Shown in pieces: positions 43,565-52,681 of a stretch of 64,000 nucleotides of DNA. Source of the stretch: SG8-32-3 sp964514055 (lineage in GTDB: Archaea; Thermoproteota; Bathyarchaeia; Bathyarchaeales; Bathycorpusculaceae). Every line of letters begins with the position of its first letter. Within the stretch, counting starts at the first letter, position 1. The position numbers and the translations under genes are program-made. The stretch spans positions 15,982-79,981 of the forward strand of contig CAZEPB010000005.1 in assembly GCA_964514055.1 (NCBI GenBank), read 5' to 3'. The notes below the pieces were generated by a model. It saw only the letters and a list, made by a program, of their open reading frames with translations, ran no database searches and was not told the DNA's origin.

Positions 43565-44829
43565 GCAACTGCCTCTTTCGAAATCTCAAACTCTGAATTC
43601 GCCACCCTACCTGACCTCGCAGTTTTAACCCACTTTCCACGTCGACGTAACATAATAAGCAACACAGCGTACATCGCAATGAAACTCTGCAAGACCCAGT
43701 AAGAAAAAATGAAAGGAAGCCACAGCAAATTCCTTAATCGAGTGGGCTTCGACACGAAAACCAACGCAAAACCACAAACAAACAACATAAGCGTTGTAGT
43801 GAAAACTGAAAAAAGCATTAGAGCACGCCACAAAACATCAAAAGGAAAAGCCACAAAGAAAGCGCCGGAAGCCGCTAAATACGAAAGCAAAGAGGCAATA
43901 ATGATGAAGGGGCCAACAAGCGTAGCTTCAGCATCCAAGCGCTTTTTGCTCAGCTTACTCATCAGCCGCCCATACTTGAACGCAACCTCCATGGTTCCCC
44001 TAAACCATCGAGTACGCTGTCCAAAGAGTGACCTCAGATTCGTAGGGCTTTCCTGCCAAGAACGCACGTCTGACGCATATTTAATCTCTAGGTCACGTTC
44101 TGTGAGCCGCGCGGACATCTCCATGTCGTCCGCTAAGAAAGCCTCATCAAAACCTCCGAGCTGCTCCAAGACACTGCGCTTGAAAAACTGACAACTACCT
44201 CTCAAGTGAACAAACAAACCCAACGCGTCTTTGCCTCGCAGATACGCCTCGCACCAAACAGTCTCCTCATAAGATATGAACTGAGTAAGCATATTCTCTC
44301 GTGAATTAATCGTCAGAGTCCTGCCCTGAACAGCCGCCACAGAAGCATCCTCAAAGTACTGGACCGCCTTAAACAAAGCGTCACTTTCAGGAACACTATC
44401 CGCGTCAAAAACCGCAACAATCTCACCCCCAGCGTACTTAAGAGCATAATTCAAAGCCGAAGGCTTACCGTTCGAAAAAGACCTATGCAAAACCTTAACA
44501 TTTTGACACACTCTGGCAAACTGCTCACAAACTTGAACAGTACTATCTGCAGACCCGTCTTCAACAACGATTAACTCCACTTTATCAGCGGGGTAAGCCA
44601 TCTTTGAAAACGCCTCAAAAAACCTTCCAATAACCTTCGCCTCATTCTTAACTGGAACAATAACCGAGACTGAAGGCAAAACCTTGTGACCCGCAACATC
44701 TTTGGCTTCAAGTTTTTTACTTTTAACTAAATTCTTTACCCCAGCAGCCAAAATCGGCAGATTGTAGAATACCCACCCGTAGACAAACGTGAAAACACAG
44801 ATTAACACTAAATCAATAATGCTCAGCAA
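43561..44829 (-). CDS. Processive GT2 glycosyltransferase (poly-GlcNAc/cellulose-synthase-like)
   Basis: 422 residues. One N-terminal membrane helix, a catalytic GT2 domain (VSVIVPVKNEAK, VEDGSADST, FDADSVPES, LADDMEMSARL) and GQRTRWFRG as the QxxRW motif of processive enzymes, followed by three C-terminal helices. This is the IcaA/hyaluronan-synthase layout. It would extend a homopolymer or add a sugar while moving it across the membrane. It begins the minus-strand island and is followed by the WecB scar. Confidence 0.86.
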   Translation of the reverse strand: MLSIIDLVLICVFTFVYGWVFYNLPILAAGVKNLVKSKKLEAKDVAGHKVLPSVSVIVPVKNEAKVIGRFFEAFSKMAYPADKVELIVVEDGSADSTVQVCEQFARVCQNVKVLHRSFSNGKPSALNYALKYAGGEIVAVFDADSVPESDALFKAVQYFEDASVAAVQGRTLTINSRENMLTQFISYEETVWCEAYLRGKDALGLFVHLRGSCQFFKRSVLEQLGGFDEAFLADDMEMSARLTERDLEIKYASDVRSWQESPTNLRSLFGQRTRWFRGTMEVAFKYGRLMSKLSKKRLDAEATLVGPFIIIASLLSYLAASGAFFVAFPFDVLWRALMLFSVFTTTLMLFVCGFALVFVSKPTRLRNLLWLPFIFSYWVLQSFIAMYAVLLIMLRRRGKWVKTARSGRVANSEFEISKEAVA

Positions 44830-44854
44830 GATTTTCCTTAGCCATAGACTATTT

Positions 44855-45289
44855 TCATGTTAAGCCGCTGCCGTGTCCATTAAGCTTCATAACCGCCAAG
44901 TACCTGGCAAAACGCATGTCCTTCGCCCAATCTTGGGCCGAACGGTTGCCCCATTTCTGAGCAAACGAACTGAGTTTGCAGGCTAGCGGGAAACCAATCT
45001 CTCTAATGGCACGCGAGAATTTGCTCTCAAGCAGGCCTTCCAGCTTCCTTGTGACGGAGAAGATGCATTTGGCTAAAGAAGTGCTGCGGATGCTGTCGGC
45101 AACTTTAATCGTTAAATCGATAAGTACTCTGTCGATTCTGGGCAAAGCTCTGAACCACACGCCTGCGCGCATGGCTTTCAACTTGATCTTTACCAGTTGA
45201 GTTCTGTCTAGGAAGCGGCGATGGCTTTTTTTAGGCGCTGTTGAGAACATGATTGGTTTTAACTCCTTATCACTGCTGTATCTTTTCAA
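44855..45289 (-). CDS. Basic helical protein of unknown function
   Basis: 144 residues, strongly basic N-terminus, then helices with patterned hydrophobics (KLKAMRAGVWFRALPRIDR, KVADSIRSTSLAK, WGNRSAQDWAKDMRF). I do not recognise a named family, though the Trp/Arg motifs look conserved rather than random. There is no signal peptide or Cys pair. It lies just upstream of the glycan island on the same strand and may be unrelated to it. Confidence 0.55.
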   Translation of the reverse strand: MKRYSSDKELKPIMFSTAPKKSHRRFLDRTQLVKIKLKAMRAGVWFRALPRIDRVLIDLTIKVADSIRSTSLAKCIFSVTRKLEGLLESKFSRAIREIGFPLACKLSSFAQKWGNRSAQDWAKDMRFARYLAVMKLNGHGSGLT

Positions 45290-45541
45290 TTCATATTCTT
45301 TATTATGTCTTAATTCTTATTACGCGTATGAATTTACAATAATTATTTAAGCGATAGCAATAAAAAATTTATGCATAATTTCGAGTATAAAACGCTCAGA
45401 AAAAGCCTTTTCTAGCCCTAAAACACTGATTTCGGCGTTTCATTCACTTCATACGCAATGACGCCGCAACAAAGTGCACATCCTTCTGCTAAAACTCAAC
45501 CAAAAACACGTTTACTTGCAACGCTATATGTCAAAAATGAC

Positions 45542-46165
45542 CTACGGCTGCTTCATGAACTCGATGAATTCCGAGAGGCTTCTGGGCTCTAAAGTGTAAT
45601 TTGATCGTTTTTCTTCGCCTATACTGGAAGAAGGCTTTGGTCCATAGTCATGCCCAGGATAAACTTCCACATCGTCGTTGAGTTTTAAAATTTTGTGGAA
45701 GAGGCTGTTGTACATGCTTTTGGAGTTGCCTCCGGGCATGTCCGTTCTGCCGCATTCTCCTACGAAGAGGGTGTCACCTGTTAACAGTTTCTTTTTGTCC
45801 ACAAGCAGGCATATGCTGTCGGGAGCGTGCCCCGGAGTGTGGATGACTCTCACTGGAATACTGCCTATGCTGATGACGTCGCCGTCGTCCACTTTGACAT
45901 CCGCGTTGACTCTGGATAGTTTATGGGCTATAATTCTCGCGCCGGATATTGACTGCAATTCTGGGTTGCCAGCCGTGTGGTCAGAGTGGCTGTGCGTGTT
46001 AATTATGTATTTCAGTTTCAGATTTTCTGCTGTTAGCATGCTCGTTATTTTGCCTGCGTTGTAACTTGAGTCAACGACAGCGGCTTCTCGTGTGGTATCG
46101 TCTGCTATGATGTATGAGAAGTTGTCGCCGTGCTGCTGGACTTGCCTGAAAAACATGGATTTCAA
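45542..46165 (-). CDS. Metallo-beta-lactamase hydrolase, glyoxalase II/persulfide-dioxygenase-like
   Basis: 207 residues. NTHSHSDHTAG (~56-66) is the HxHxDH metal motif, HTPGHAPDSI adds the next His (~110), LTGDTLFV the bridging Asp and YPGHDYG the last His. The AVVDSSYNAGKI start is typical of GloB/ETHE1 relatives. It may hydrolyse a thioester or act on a persulfide. It stands alone on the minus strand after a 250-bp gap that holds nothing recognisable. Confidence 0.85.
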   Translation of the reverse strand: MKSMFFRQVQQHGDNFSYIIADDTTREAAVVDSSYNAGKITSMLTAENLKLKYIINTHSHSDHTAGNPELQSISGARIIAHKLSRVNADVKVDDGDVISIGSIPVRVIHTPGHAPDSICLLVDKKKLLTGDTLFVGECGRTDMPGGNSKSMYNSLFHKILKLNDDVEVYPGHDYGPKPSSSIGEEKRSNYTLEPRSLSEFIEFMKQP

Positions 46166-46252
46166 CCTAAATGGTTTTCAATTCAAGATTTAAAAACGTA
46201 TCCTAGAGCATGCTGTTATATTCACGCTGGCACAGAAAAACGGTGCTTGCAG

Positions 46253-47434
46253 TTATGGATTCCAAACTGTTCCGTTCCAAAAAATAAGCTCGCTGTACCC
46301 ATAAGTGTTGTTATCCTCTAATCCGTCATCGTATATTATGTCCAGCCTGTTCTGGTATTTACGAATCAGACTGCCTATTTCTGTGCTTATTCTAAATGAC
46401 TCATTGTAGTCGTCGGCTTCCCATAGCCCCCAAATCGTGTCATATGGTCCACGAAAACCGTATCCATAGTCCTTTGGAAGAACATACGCAACTCTATCGG
46501 TAGGTGGTTCGCTTGGTCGGGGATTGTCCATTGCGTATTGCCAGAATCGCTTTAGTGCATCCAAACGTTTTTCATCTTGTAGGAGAATGCTGCGTGTATA
46601 ATTCTCGTCGGTGTCAAAGACCAAGATGTATTTCGCGCCGTTTTCGTACGCTAGGACTAAGTCGTCGTAAAGTTCTTCTCCAGATTCGAGGTAAGGCGGT
46701 TCAGTGTAAGTCCAAGTGATCATGACACCCCAATCCCTGTTTTGAACGTTAGCTGCGCCTCTGTCGAGAGCTACATTTATGTGTCTGCTGTAGTTCCAGC
46801 CGAACTCTGCAAAAACCACGTCATAAGTCGCCTTGTAGTCAAACCAGTAAAGTGCATAGTCTGAGGTGAACAAAGGCAACTGTAAACCACACATTTGATC
46901 TTCAATCATGTGATGAATATAAATGAACGATGTATTAACATACTTTTCAGCAGCCTCCGTCCAGTTGTCCGCAGACCAATATGCATCCTTCACTATTTTA
47001 TACGAGGCGTTATCCAATTGTCTTCCTCCAGGCTCATCGAAAGCATACAAGCCCAAGAAATGGTCGCCCCACGTGGGTTTGGCGTCAAGCACCCACTGGC
47101 ACTGAATAGCAAGCTTTTCAGGATCACCTATAGGATGCGCGTAAATCATGAAATAAAATCCTCGGTCGTAAACGTACTCGCAAAGATCGGTAAGTTTTTC
47201 CATGTCAAAGGTTATTCCTGTGCTTCCGATCACAATGGTGTTTGTGTATGGGCGTATTTCGTCAACGAGCTGTTTGATTTCTGTTACATTGTCGTATGCC
47301 ATGTCAACGCCAACGAAGAGACCAGATGGTTCTTCTTTTACGGAGGTGTCGGCAAGGAAACCGTAGTATAGGAAAACTGGAACAATAAGCAACAAAACAA
47401 GAAGAAACGTAAGAATCAGGTATTTGGGTTTCAT
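46253..47434 (-). CDS. Secreted TIM-barrel glycoside-hydrolase-like protein
   Basis: 393 residues with an N-terminal signal anchor (YLILTFLLVLLLIVPVFLYYG). The mature part resembles a (beta/alpha)8 barrel: FVGVDMAYDN, NTIVIGSTG, FLGLYAFDEPGG (a candidate acid/base in strand 4) and GAKYILVFDTDE. It has several N-x-S/T sequons. A role as a surface glycosidase or glycan-binding protein is inferred from the fold impression and the location near surface-sugar genes. The exact family is not recognised. Confidence 0.6.
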   Translation of the reverse strand: MKPKYLILTFLLVLLLIVPVFLYYGFLADTSVKEEPSGLFVGVDMAYDNVTEIKQLVDEIRPYTNTIVIGSTGITFDMEKLTDLCEYVYDRGFYFMIYAHPIGDPEKLAIQCQWVLDAKPTWGDHFLGLYAFDEPGGRQLDNASYKIVKDAYWSADNWTEAAEKYVNTSFIYIHHMIEDQMCGLQLPLFTSDYALYWFDYKATYDVVFAEFGWNYSRHINVALDRGAANVQNRDWGVMITWTYTEPPYLESGEELYDDLVLAYENGAKYILVFDTDENYTRSILLQDEKRLDALKRFWQYAMDNPRPSEPPTDRVAYVLPKDYGYGFRGPYDTIWGLWEADDYNESFRISTEIGSLIRKYQNRLDIIYDDGLEDNNTYGYSELIFWNGTVWNP

Positions 47435-47601
47435 TAGTACACTATAATTTCAAGCAGCTACTTCAAAATAAGAGTTTCTCAAAAACAATTCAAGGTTTAA
47501 AGCAAAATTGGAGACCGGGCTTCAGTCTTTTGCCTCTTATAAACATGTTATTCCAAGTCTGATTGTGATTTGTAATTAGTTAACGATAAATACTCTTTTT
47601 G

Positions 47602-47618
47602 AGTAGTTTCCAATGGAA
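47602..47618 (+). promoter_or_regulatory. TTCCAATGGAA leader motif
   Basis: AGTAGTTTCCAATGGAA, one base different from the motif at 16724-16740, ends 5 nt before ATG 47624. It contains the palindrome TTCCA-A-TGGAA. A GATAAATA box lies about 13 bp upstream. Confidence 0.35.
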
Positions 47619-47623
47619 GCTTG

Positions 47624-48766
47624 ATGCGAACAAAAAAAATAGGTTACTTCCTCAGCGTGCTACTCTTAGTCTCAGCATTCATGTTCACAGTGGATGCTTC
47701 GCCTGATACTACTGCATCATTTCGCGGAGGTAGCGTTACGGTTGATTTGACATTTCCCGAGGAGGCACATCCCGCAGAAAGCATTTGGCACAACATAACA
47801 ATATCTGCAATCACTGCGACCACATTGCAGAACTTCACGGCAGTTATCAAAGCCCAAGTGAACTCAAGCTGGGTTGAAATTTTAAACGCACAGGACACAT
47901 CTGGTCAACTCTTGCCAAGAGACTATAATCTCAACTTATCGTTGCCACAAGAAACTAATGGGACACTGCAATGCTTCATTTTTGTAGACACAACCAGCAC
48001 AGATGACTTATCTATAATGTTCTATACTACACAGGTTCGAGAAATGACTTATAGCGAGCTATTAGAAGACTACAACGAGCTAAACAACACCTACAACCAA
48101 CTCGTAACAGACTACGACGACCTACAGTCAAGTTTCGCAACGTTAAACTCATCCTACTTCGAGCTATTAAAGGATTACAACGATCTGAACAACACCTACA
48201 ACCAACTCTTAGCAGACTACGACGACCTAAACAACACTTACAACGACCTGCAATCAAGTTACGCAGCGCTAAACTCATCCTACAACGAGCTTTCAGGTAA
48301 CTACAGCATTCTGAAAAACAGTTACGACGACCTTCTAGTGCAATACACTACCTTGAACAATAACTACAACACCCTGAAGAATAACTACAACGAACTGGAT
48401 TCGAATTATAACAATGTAAACTCTGCCCGCAACGCGCTTCTTGGAGACTATAGCGAAATGCAATCTGATTACAACTTGCTGAATTCCACTTTCTATAACG
48501 TCCAAGGAAACTATACTGACCTCCAAGCTGTTTACGACGCGCTTAACCAGACATACATTGATTTACTAACAGACCTCAACAATCTGCAAACCGACCTTAA
48601 CAATTCACAAAGTGCACTAAGCAACGACAGAATCGTAATGTTAATATTCGTTATAACGCTGGTAGCTTTAATCGCGTTCATAATCTACTTGAAAAGGGGA
48701 AAAGAGGAACCGTACGTGGTTATTCGTAAAGAAACAGTCAGCATGAACCAAGACGAAGACTCTTGA
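47624..48766 (+). CDS. Sequon-rich coiled-coil stalk protein
   Basis: About 380 residues (ATG 47624; TTG 47621 also possible). An N-terminal signal peptide (KKIGYFLSVLLLVSAFMF), a ~130-residue beta-type domain, then ~170 residues of heptads such as YNDLNNTYNQL and LNSSYNEL, a C-terminal membrane helix (VMLIFVITLVALIAFIIYL) and a short cytoplasmic tail. The repeat carries about ten N-x-S/T sites on top of several in the head. This is the layout of a surface stalk or S-layer-supporting rod and makes it a likely acceptor of the glycan made by this locus. Confidence 0.75.
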   Translation: MRTKKIGYFLSVLLLVSAFMFTVDASPDTTASFRGGSVTVDLTFPEEAHPAESIWHNITISAITATTLQNFTAVIKAQVNSSWVEILNAQDTSGQLLPRDYNLNLSLPQETNGTLQCFIFVDTTSTDDLSIMFYTTQVREMTYSELLEDYNELNNTYNQLVTDYDDLQSSFATLNSSYFELLKDYNDLNNTYNQLLADYDDLNNTYNDLQSSYAALNSSYNELSGNYSILKNSYDDLLVQYTTLNNNYNTLKNNYNELDSNYNNVNSARNALLGDYSEMQSDYNLLNSTFYNVQGNYTDLQAVYDALNQTYIDLLTDLNNLQTDLNNSQSALSNDRIVMLIFVITLVALIAFIIYLKRGKEEPYVVIRKETVSMNQDEDS

Positions 48767-49106
48767 CGCCTCAAGCCAAACGCAAATCAACGTAAAGCAG
48801 CTCGCACGGTCTAGCGCAACCTTAGCTGAAACAGCAATTCACTCCTCGTTTCAACCTATATATGAAAGGTGGCTGTTCTAAACGCCTACTTTCCATAAGG
48901 TGGTGTTTTAAACGCTTTTCTGTAAGGGCTGAAAAGACACACAACAACCCACCTAAATATAAACTGTCATATTGCGAGCGCGCATTTTCGGACCCCATCT
49001 TGACTCTCCTCCTCTCACCTAAGCTTCTTTTTCAAATCTTAAGTATAATTTGAAATGATGTGTTATGTTATTAACAGACAAAAGTGGAAGGCGGTGAGAT
49101 CGTAAA
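48767..49106. other. 340-bp intergenic region with an imperfect direct repeat
   Basis: No convincing coding frame. A TATATATGAAA box lies near 48857. Just after it AAGGTGGCTGTTCTAAACGC (48866-48885) is repeated 31 bp on as AAGGTGGTGTTTTAAACGC (48897-48915). GGTGAG at 49093-49098 is the ribosome site of the next gene. Confidence 0.45.
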
Positions 49107-49448
49107 TTGGAAAGAGAGAAGTTGAAGAAGGCGGTTACTCTACTCACAGAAGCAAGATCCGATTTAGAGGCACTCATGGGGATACAGGCTAAGATGTTGT
49201 GGTCTTACTACAACAAGCTTAAGGAAAAAGGCTTCAACGATGAACAACCCTTTGAGTTGACAAAGAGGGCAGCACCGAAACAGATGGAAGTGAAAAGAAA
49301 GAATAGCTCTTGCGCGCGCTTTGGGCTTAACTTGTACAACACGTCATCCATAAAATGCAAAGGTTTTCAAATCTACTCCATGCAAATGCCTAACAGAAAT
49401 ACACAACCCTTTCGTCAAATTAAGTACAATAAAAAACGTAAACTCTAA
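49107..49448 (+). CDS. Short helical protein with unusual C-terminus
   Basis: 113 residues starting at TTG, with GGTGAG 8 nt upstream. Residues 1-53 (LKKAVTLLTEARSDLEAL, KMLWSYYNKLKEKGFNDEQ) have a coherent two-helix pattern typical of small conserved archaeal proteins that usually end near this point. Residues ~55-113 are low-complexity, basic and unrelated in character. The reading frame may have lost its natural stop. No function is assigned. Confidence 0.45.
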   Translation: MEREKLKKAVTLLTEARSDLEALMGIQAKMLWSYYNKLKEKGFNDEQPFELTKRAAPKQMEVKRKNSSCARFGLNLYNTSSIKCKGFQIYSMQMPNRNTQPFRQIKYNKKRKL

Positions 49449-49535
49449 CTACCAAAATTTCTTGCTATTGCGAAATGCATATATCCATACATAACTTCTA
49501 AAAACCGTTAGAACAATTACAACTTAGGTAAAAAC

Positions 49536-50330
49536 ATGAAGGATATCGAAATCATCGACCTCACCCCAGAAAACATAGCTGAATACGGAGTCTGCGGATA
49601 TAAAGACATAAAGAAACATCTGGAATTAAGAAAAAAAATCGCTTGGTTCAAAGAATACTATCCTAGGGGCTTAAGGATAAAAGCGCTCCTTTCAAAAAAA
49701 GGCGGCTACCAAGGAATGCTTGAGTATATCCCGGGCAAATACGCACACCGCCCAGTGGATGCCGAAGGATACCTGTTTATTCACTGTATTTTTGTTGGGT
49801 TCAAGAGGGAGTATAAAGGAAAAGGTTACGCTTCGTCTCTTATTGACGCGTGTATTGCAGAAGCGAATAATGCGAATATGCATGGAGTTGCTGTTGTCAC
49901 TAGAAAAGGGTCTTTTATGGCTAAGAAGGACATTTTTGTTAAGAAAGGATTTGTTCTAGTTGATAAGGCAGAGCCGGATTTTGAGTTAATGGTTCTAAAG
50001 TTTAATCATGAAGCGAAAGATCCAAAGTTTAACAATCTGAAGGCAAGTCTCGCGAAGTATAAGGAAGGCTTGTTTATACTCCGCTCGTTCCAATGTCCAT
50101 ACACTGAGAAGAACGTGAAGGCTATGGTTGAGTCTGCCAAAAGCAAATTTGGTTTTGATGTCAATCTGATAGACTTAGAAGACGCTGCTGCAGTTCAGAA
50201 TTCGCCTTGTGCTTTTGGAAGTTTTTGCATCGTTTATAACGGTGAAATTCTAAGCTACCACCCAATTAGCAATACGCGATTTGAGAACATAATGAAAAAG
50301 AAAGCCAAAAAAAATGCTTCGAAAGCTTGA
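49536..50330 (+). CDS. GNAT acetyltransferase fused to a YoaP-like domain
   Basis: 264 residues. Residues ~60-160 form a GNAT N-acetyltransferase: CIFVGFKREYKGKGYASSLI holds the acetyl-CoA loop (R/Q-x-x-G-x-G/A). Residues ~180-255 match the YoaP-like C-terminal domain (LRSFQCPYTEKN, SPCAFGSFCIVYNGEIL), which resembles a thioredoxin-like fold with Cys positions. Bacterial YoaP proteins share this arrangement. The substrate is unknown. The gene has its own short upstream region and is monocistronic. Confidence 0.8.
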   Translation: MKDIEIIDLTPENIAEYGVCGYKDIKKHLELRKKIAWFKEYYPRGLRIKALLSKKGGYQGMLEYIPGKYAHRPVDAEGYLFIHCIFVGFKREYKGKGYASSLIDACIAEANNANMHGVAVVTRKGSFMAKKDIFVKKGFVLVDKAEPDFELMVLKFNHEAKDPKFNNLKASLAKYKEGLFILRSFQCPYTEKNVKAMVESAKSKFGFDVNLIDLEDAAAVQNSPCAFGSFCIVYNGEILSYHPISNTRFENIMKKKAKKNASKA

Positions 50331-50419
50331 ATCATAGCTATCTTCTTTTGGTCAAAATGCTTTTGCTATTAAAAGTTGTTTTTTAATCATTTTTCGATTT
50401 AGTCTAGTGGAAATTATTA

Positions 50420-50530
50420 TCAAAATGCTCCTCCACACATCGGGCATTTAGCTGGAACCTCTTTTGAAATACATTGCAACTTGTATCCGCAGATAAAGCA
50501 GAGGTAGATGTCACATTTTGGGCAGTGCAT
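50420..50530 (-). CDS. 36-residue zinc-ribbon microprotein
   Basis: MHCPKCDIYLCFICGY and then KCPMCGGAF give three C-x2-C pairs in 36 residues, enough for one or two zinc sites. It starts 34 nt after the stop of the coiled-coil gene at 50565, on the same strand, so it is likely in the same transcript. It was found by reading the minus strand directly. A protein- or nucleic-acid-binding role is a guess. Confidence 0.6.
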   Translation of the reverse strand: MHCPKCDIYLCFICGYKLQCISKEVPAKCPMCGGAF

Positions 50531-50564
50531 GTACCGTTCAATAAAAATGTCGCGGAGCGTTTAT

Positions 50565-51017
50565 TTAGAAGAACCTATGCTTCTTTTTTTCCTGCTGTTT
50601 CTCTTGAGTCTCGACTATTTCTTCTCTTTCTACTACGGTTACGGTAACCCCATTTTCTTCTGGACCTGCTTCATTTTGTTCAGAGGCTTCTTCTGCCTTT
50701 TCAGGCTTTGCAGGTGTCTCACTTGCCTTTTGCGTCTCAGGAGCATCTTCGGGGGTTTGCATTGTTTGCCCCAGCTTAGTTTCAAGTTCCTTCTTTTTGG
50801 CTTCCAGCTGAGCTATGGTACTCTTGGTGGTTTTGTTCCTGCTCCTCAAATCGTTAACCAGAGCTTTCTCTTTCTTCAGCTCTTGGGCTGCAACTTGCTC
50901 CTCAAGAGCCAGCACATCTTTTTCCAATTTCTGTTGCTCTTCTATCAGTAAGCGTGACTCTTCTTCAAGCTCCTTTCGCATAGCTTGCAATTTTTCACGT
51001 TCTTCTTTCGCGCTCAA
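50565..51017 (-). CDS. Coiled-coil protein of unknown function
   Basis: 150 residues. Residues ~1-90 are heptads of Leu/Glu/Lys (EREKLQAMRKELEEESR, EKDVLALEEQVAAQE), a clear coiled coil; residues ~95-150 are Glu/Thr/Pro-rich, with a basic end. There is no signal peptide or membrane helix. A small zinc-ribbon gene follows. The upstream gap (51018-51313) holds a 58-codon plus-strand frame (51033-51209) that I regard as chance. Confidence 0.6.
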   Translation of the reverse strand: MSAKEEREKLQAMRKELEEESRLLIEEQQKLEKDVLALEEQVAAQELKKEKALVNDLRSRNKTTKSTIAQLEAKKKELETKLGQTMQTPEDAPETQKASETPAKPEKAEEASEQNEAGPEENGVTVTVVEREEIVETQEKQQEKKKHRFF

Positions 51018-51313
51018 TTTTTATCGATAATAATGAAGAAAAGTGATAAATTATACTTTATGAAAGGGAAGTATGTATTCAAAATTAGAAGAGTGGGTTG
51101 TGCACACCTTGTTTCGCCCCAGAAAACAGGGTGGGAAATCGAGGAGAATGGGCAAATGTTAACCATTTTTCTGGGAAATCAAGGCTCGCGAACTCCGATC
51201 TTGCATTAGCGATTATAACTTAAAAAATCTAAGTAAAAACGACTCTACAACGAAGCGGAGACTTGGGTAAAGGTGAAGTTGTTCAGAAAAAAGAAATGAC
51301 AAACATTCCGTGT

Positions 51314-52600
51314 TTAGTGTTTGCGTTTCTTGAAGTAGACCAACAAACTCACACTTACCACAGCAACGATGCCTATGATAGCAACTGGTACGGTTGGGAA
51401 AGGCTCGGGATTAGAGGGAGGAGCTGTGGGCGATGGAGACTGCAATGATGAAAGCATCGAAGATGCCCAGTCTGGCACTTCCATCGTTACAGTAGATATG
51501 TCGAAAGGAGCCATAAGCGGGTAGTTATCTCTTCTTGTGGAAGTTCTATAATGGATAATGTACGGTGTGTCGCCTATCCCGTCGCCATTGGCGTCTTCAC
51601 CTGCGTAGTCGCTCCAGTAATTACCTTCTCTGCCGTTATCAAAATAAGTTAAGCTGCCCCCACCATAACGTGTTAATACTTGCTCTGTGTTATTTATGAA
51701 GTTATTGTGGTAAAGCGTGTTGTTCAAGGCCCCATCTGAATAGCCTCCAACCCAAGTTCCAATGCTGGCATTCTCGATGTGATTAGCAAATAATACATTA
51801 CTAGAACCTGCTGTTATGTATACTCCTCCTGAATTGAGTAATTTATTTCCAAGTATAATGTTGTTTGAGCCAGTTTCTATTTCTATTGCGCTACTACGAG
51901 TCAAGTTGTTCTTAGCAACAATGTTATTATCACCTTCTATGTTGATTCCGCTGTAAAATCCATAGACTGCAACATCATTGATCGTGTTGCTAAAAACGAT
52001 ATTGTAAGAACCCTCGATGTATATTGCTCCATTGATGCTTGCATTTCCTGTCAATGTATTATGCAAAATTTTGTTGTATGCTCCGATTAATTTGATATTG
52101 CTTAGAGAGTTCCCAATTATCGTGTTGTTGTCGCTACTCACTCTTAGGGTATTGCTATATTCAATGATGTTATCTTTGATTTGGGCTCCGTCAGCAAGCA
52201 ATCTTAGGGGTTCATAGCTTGAGTCAATACCGTTAATGGTGAAGCCTGAAACCTTAACGTTATTGCCGCTGACTTGAATTGCAACGGGTGGGGGAGGAGG
52301 ATAGATGGGATATAGGTGGCGGTCCCATACTGGTGTTACGTCTATATTCGTGATTTTGCAGTTGGGTGCTCCTTCTCCTACGAGGGTTATCGTGTTGTTT
52401 ATCATCAGAGCGTGCTCTCTATATGTTCCTTTGCGAACAAATACTGTATCACCATCTACGGCGTTTTCAACTGCAGCGGCTATAGTAGGGTAATCATCTG
52501 GAACAACAATCGTATTAGAAGCTTTGACTGACAATTGTGTAATCATGAATGATGCTATTAAAAATATAAGAACCATGGGAAGAACTGCATTCTCAGTCAT
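51314..52600 (-). CDS. NosD-like right-handed beta-helix surface protein
   Basis: 428 residues. Signal peptide (VLIFLIASFMITQLSVKAS), then VVPDDYPTIAAAVENAVDGD and FVRKGTYREH, the typical entry of NosD/PbH1 proteins, followed by Asn-rich beta-helix coils (NNIVAKNNLTRSS and similar) and the end GNYWSDYAGEDANGDGIGDTPY. A C-terminal membrane helix (AIIGIVAVVSVSLLVYF) with basic tail anchors it. It has many N-x-S/T sites. A surface carbohydrate-binding or lyase role is possible. Two 16-bp palindromes lie upstream. Confidence 0.85.
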   Translation of the reverse strand: MTENAVLPMVLIFLIASFMITQLSVKASNTIVVPDDYPTIAAAVENAVDGDTVFVRKGTYREHALMINNTITLVGEGAPNCKITNIDVTPVWDRHLYPIYPPPPPVAIQVSGNNVKVSGFTINGIDSSYEPLRLLADGAQIKDNIIEYSNTLRVSSDNNTIIGNSLSNIKLIGAYNKILHNTLTGNASINGAIYIEGSYNIVFSNTINDVAVYGFYSGINIEGDNNIVAKNNLTRSSAIEIETGSNNIILGNKLLNSGGVYITAGSSNVLFANHIENASIGTWVGGYSDGALNNTLYHNNFINNTEQVLTRYGGGSLTYFDNGREGNYWSDYAGEDANGDGIGDTPYIIHYRTSTRRDNYPLMAPFDISTVTMEVPDWASSMLSSLQSPSPTAPPSNPEPFPTVPVAIIGIVAVVSVSLLVYFKKRKH

Positions 52601-52646
52601 TTTGTGCCCTTCATCTAACGTGCATTAATAATTCATATAGGTTTTT

Positions 52647-52662
52647 GTCAAGGATTCTTGAC
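52647..52662. promoter_or_regulatory. 16-bp operator-like palindrome, copy 1
   Basis: GTCAAGGATTCTTGAC: inverted half-sites GTCAAG and CTTGAC around a 4-bp centre. It lies 47 bp upstream of the beta-helix gene start, next to a CCTATATGAATTA box at 52630-52642. Confidence 0.65.
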
Positions 52663-52681
52663 CAAATAGGCTCAAGCGTTA

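Noticed and set aside
48862..49053. 63-codon plus-strand frame in the 48.8-49.1 kb gap
   Set aside because: It covers the direct repeat, has no ribosome site and no recognisable pattern.
51033..51209. 58-codon plus-strand frame between the coiled-coil and beta-helix genes
   Set aside because: No ribosome site and no family resemblance; it remains possible but unsupported.
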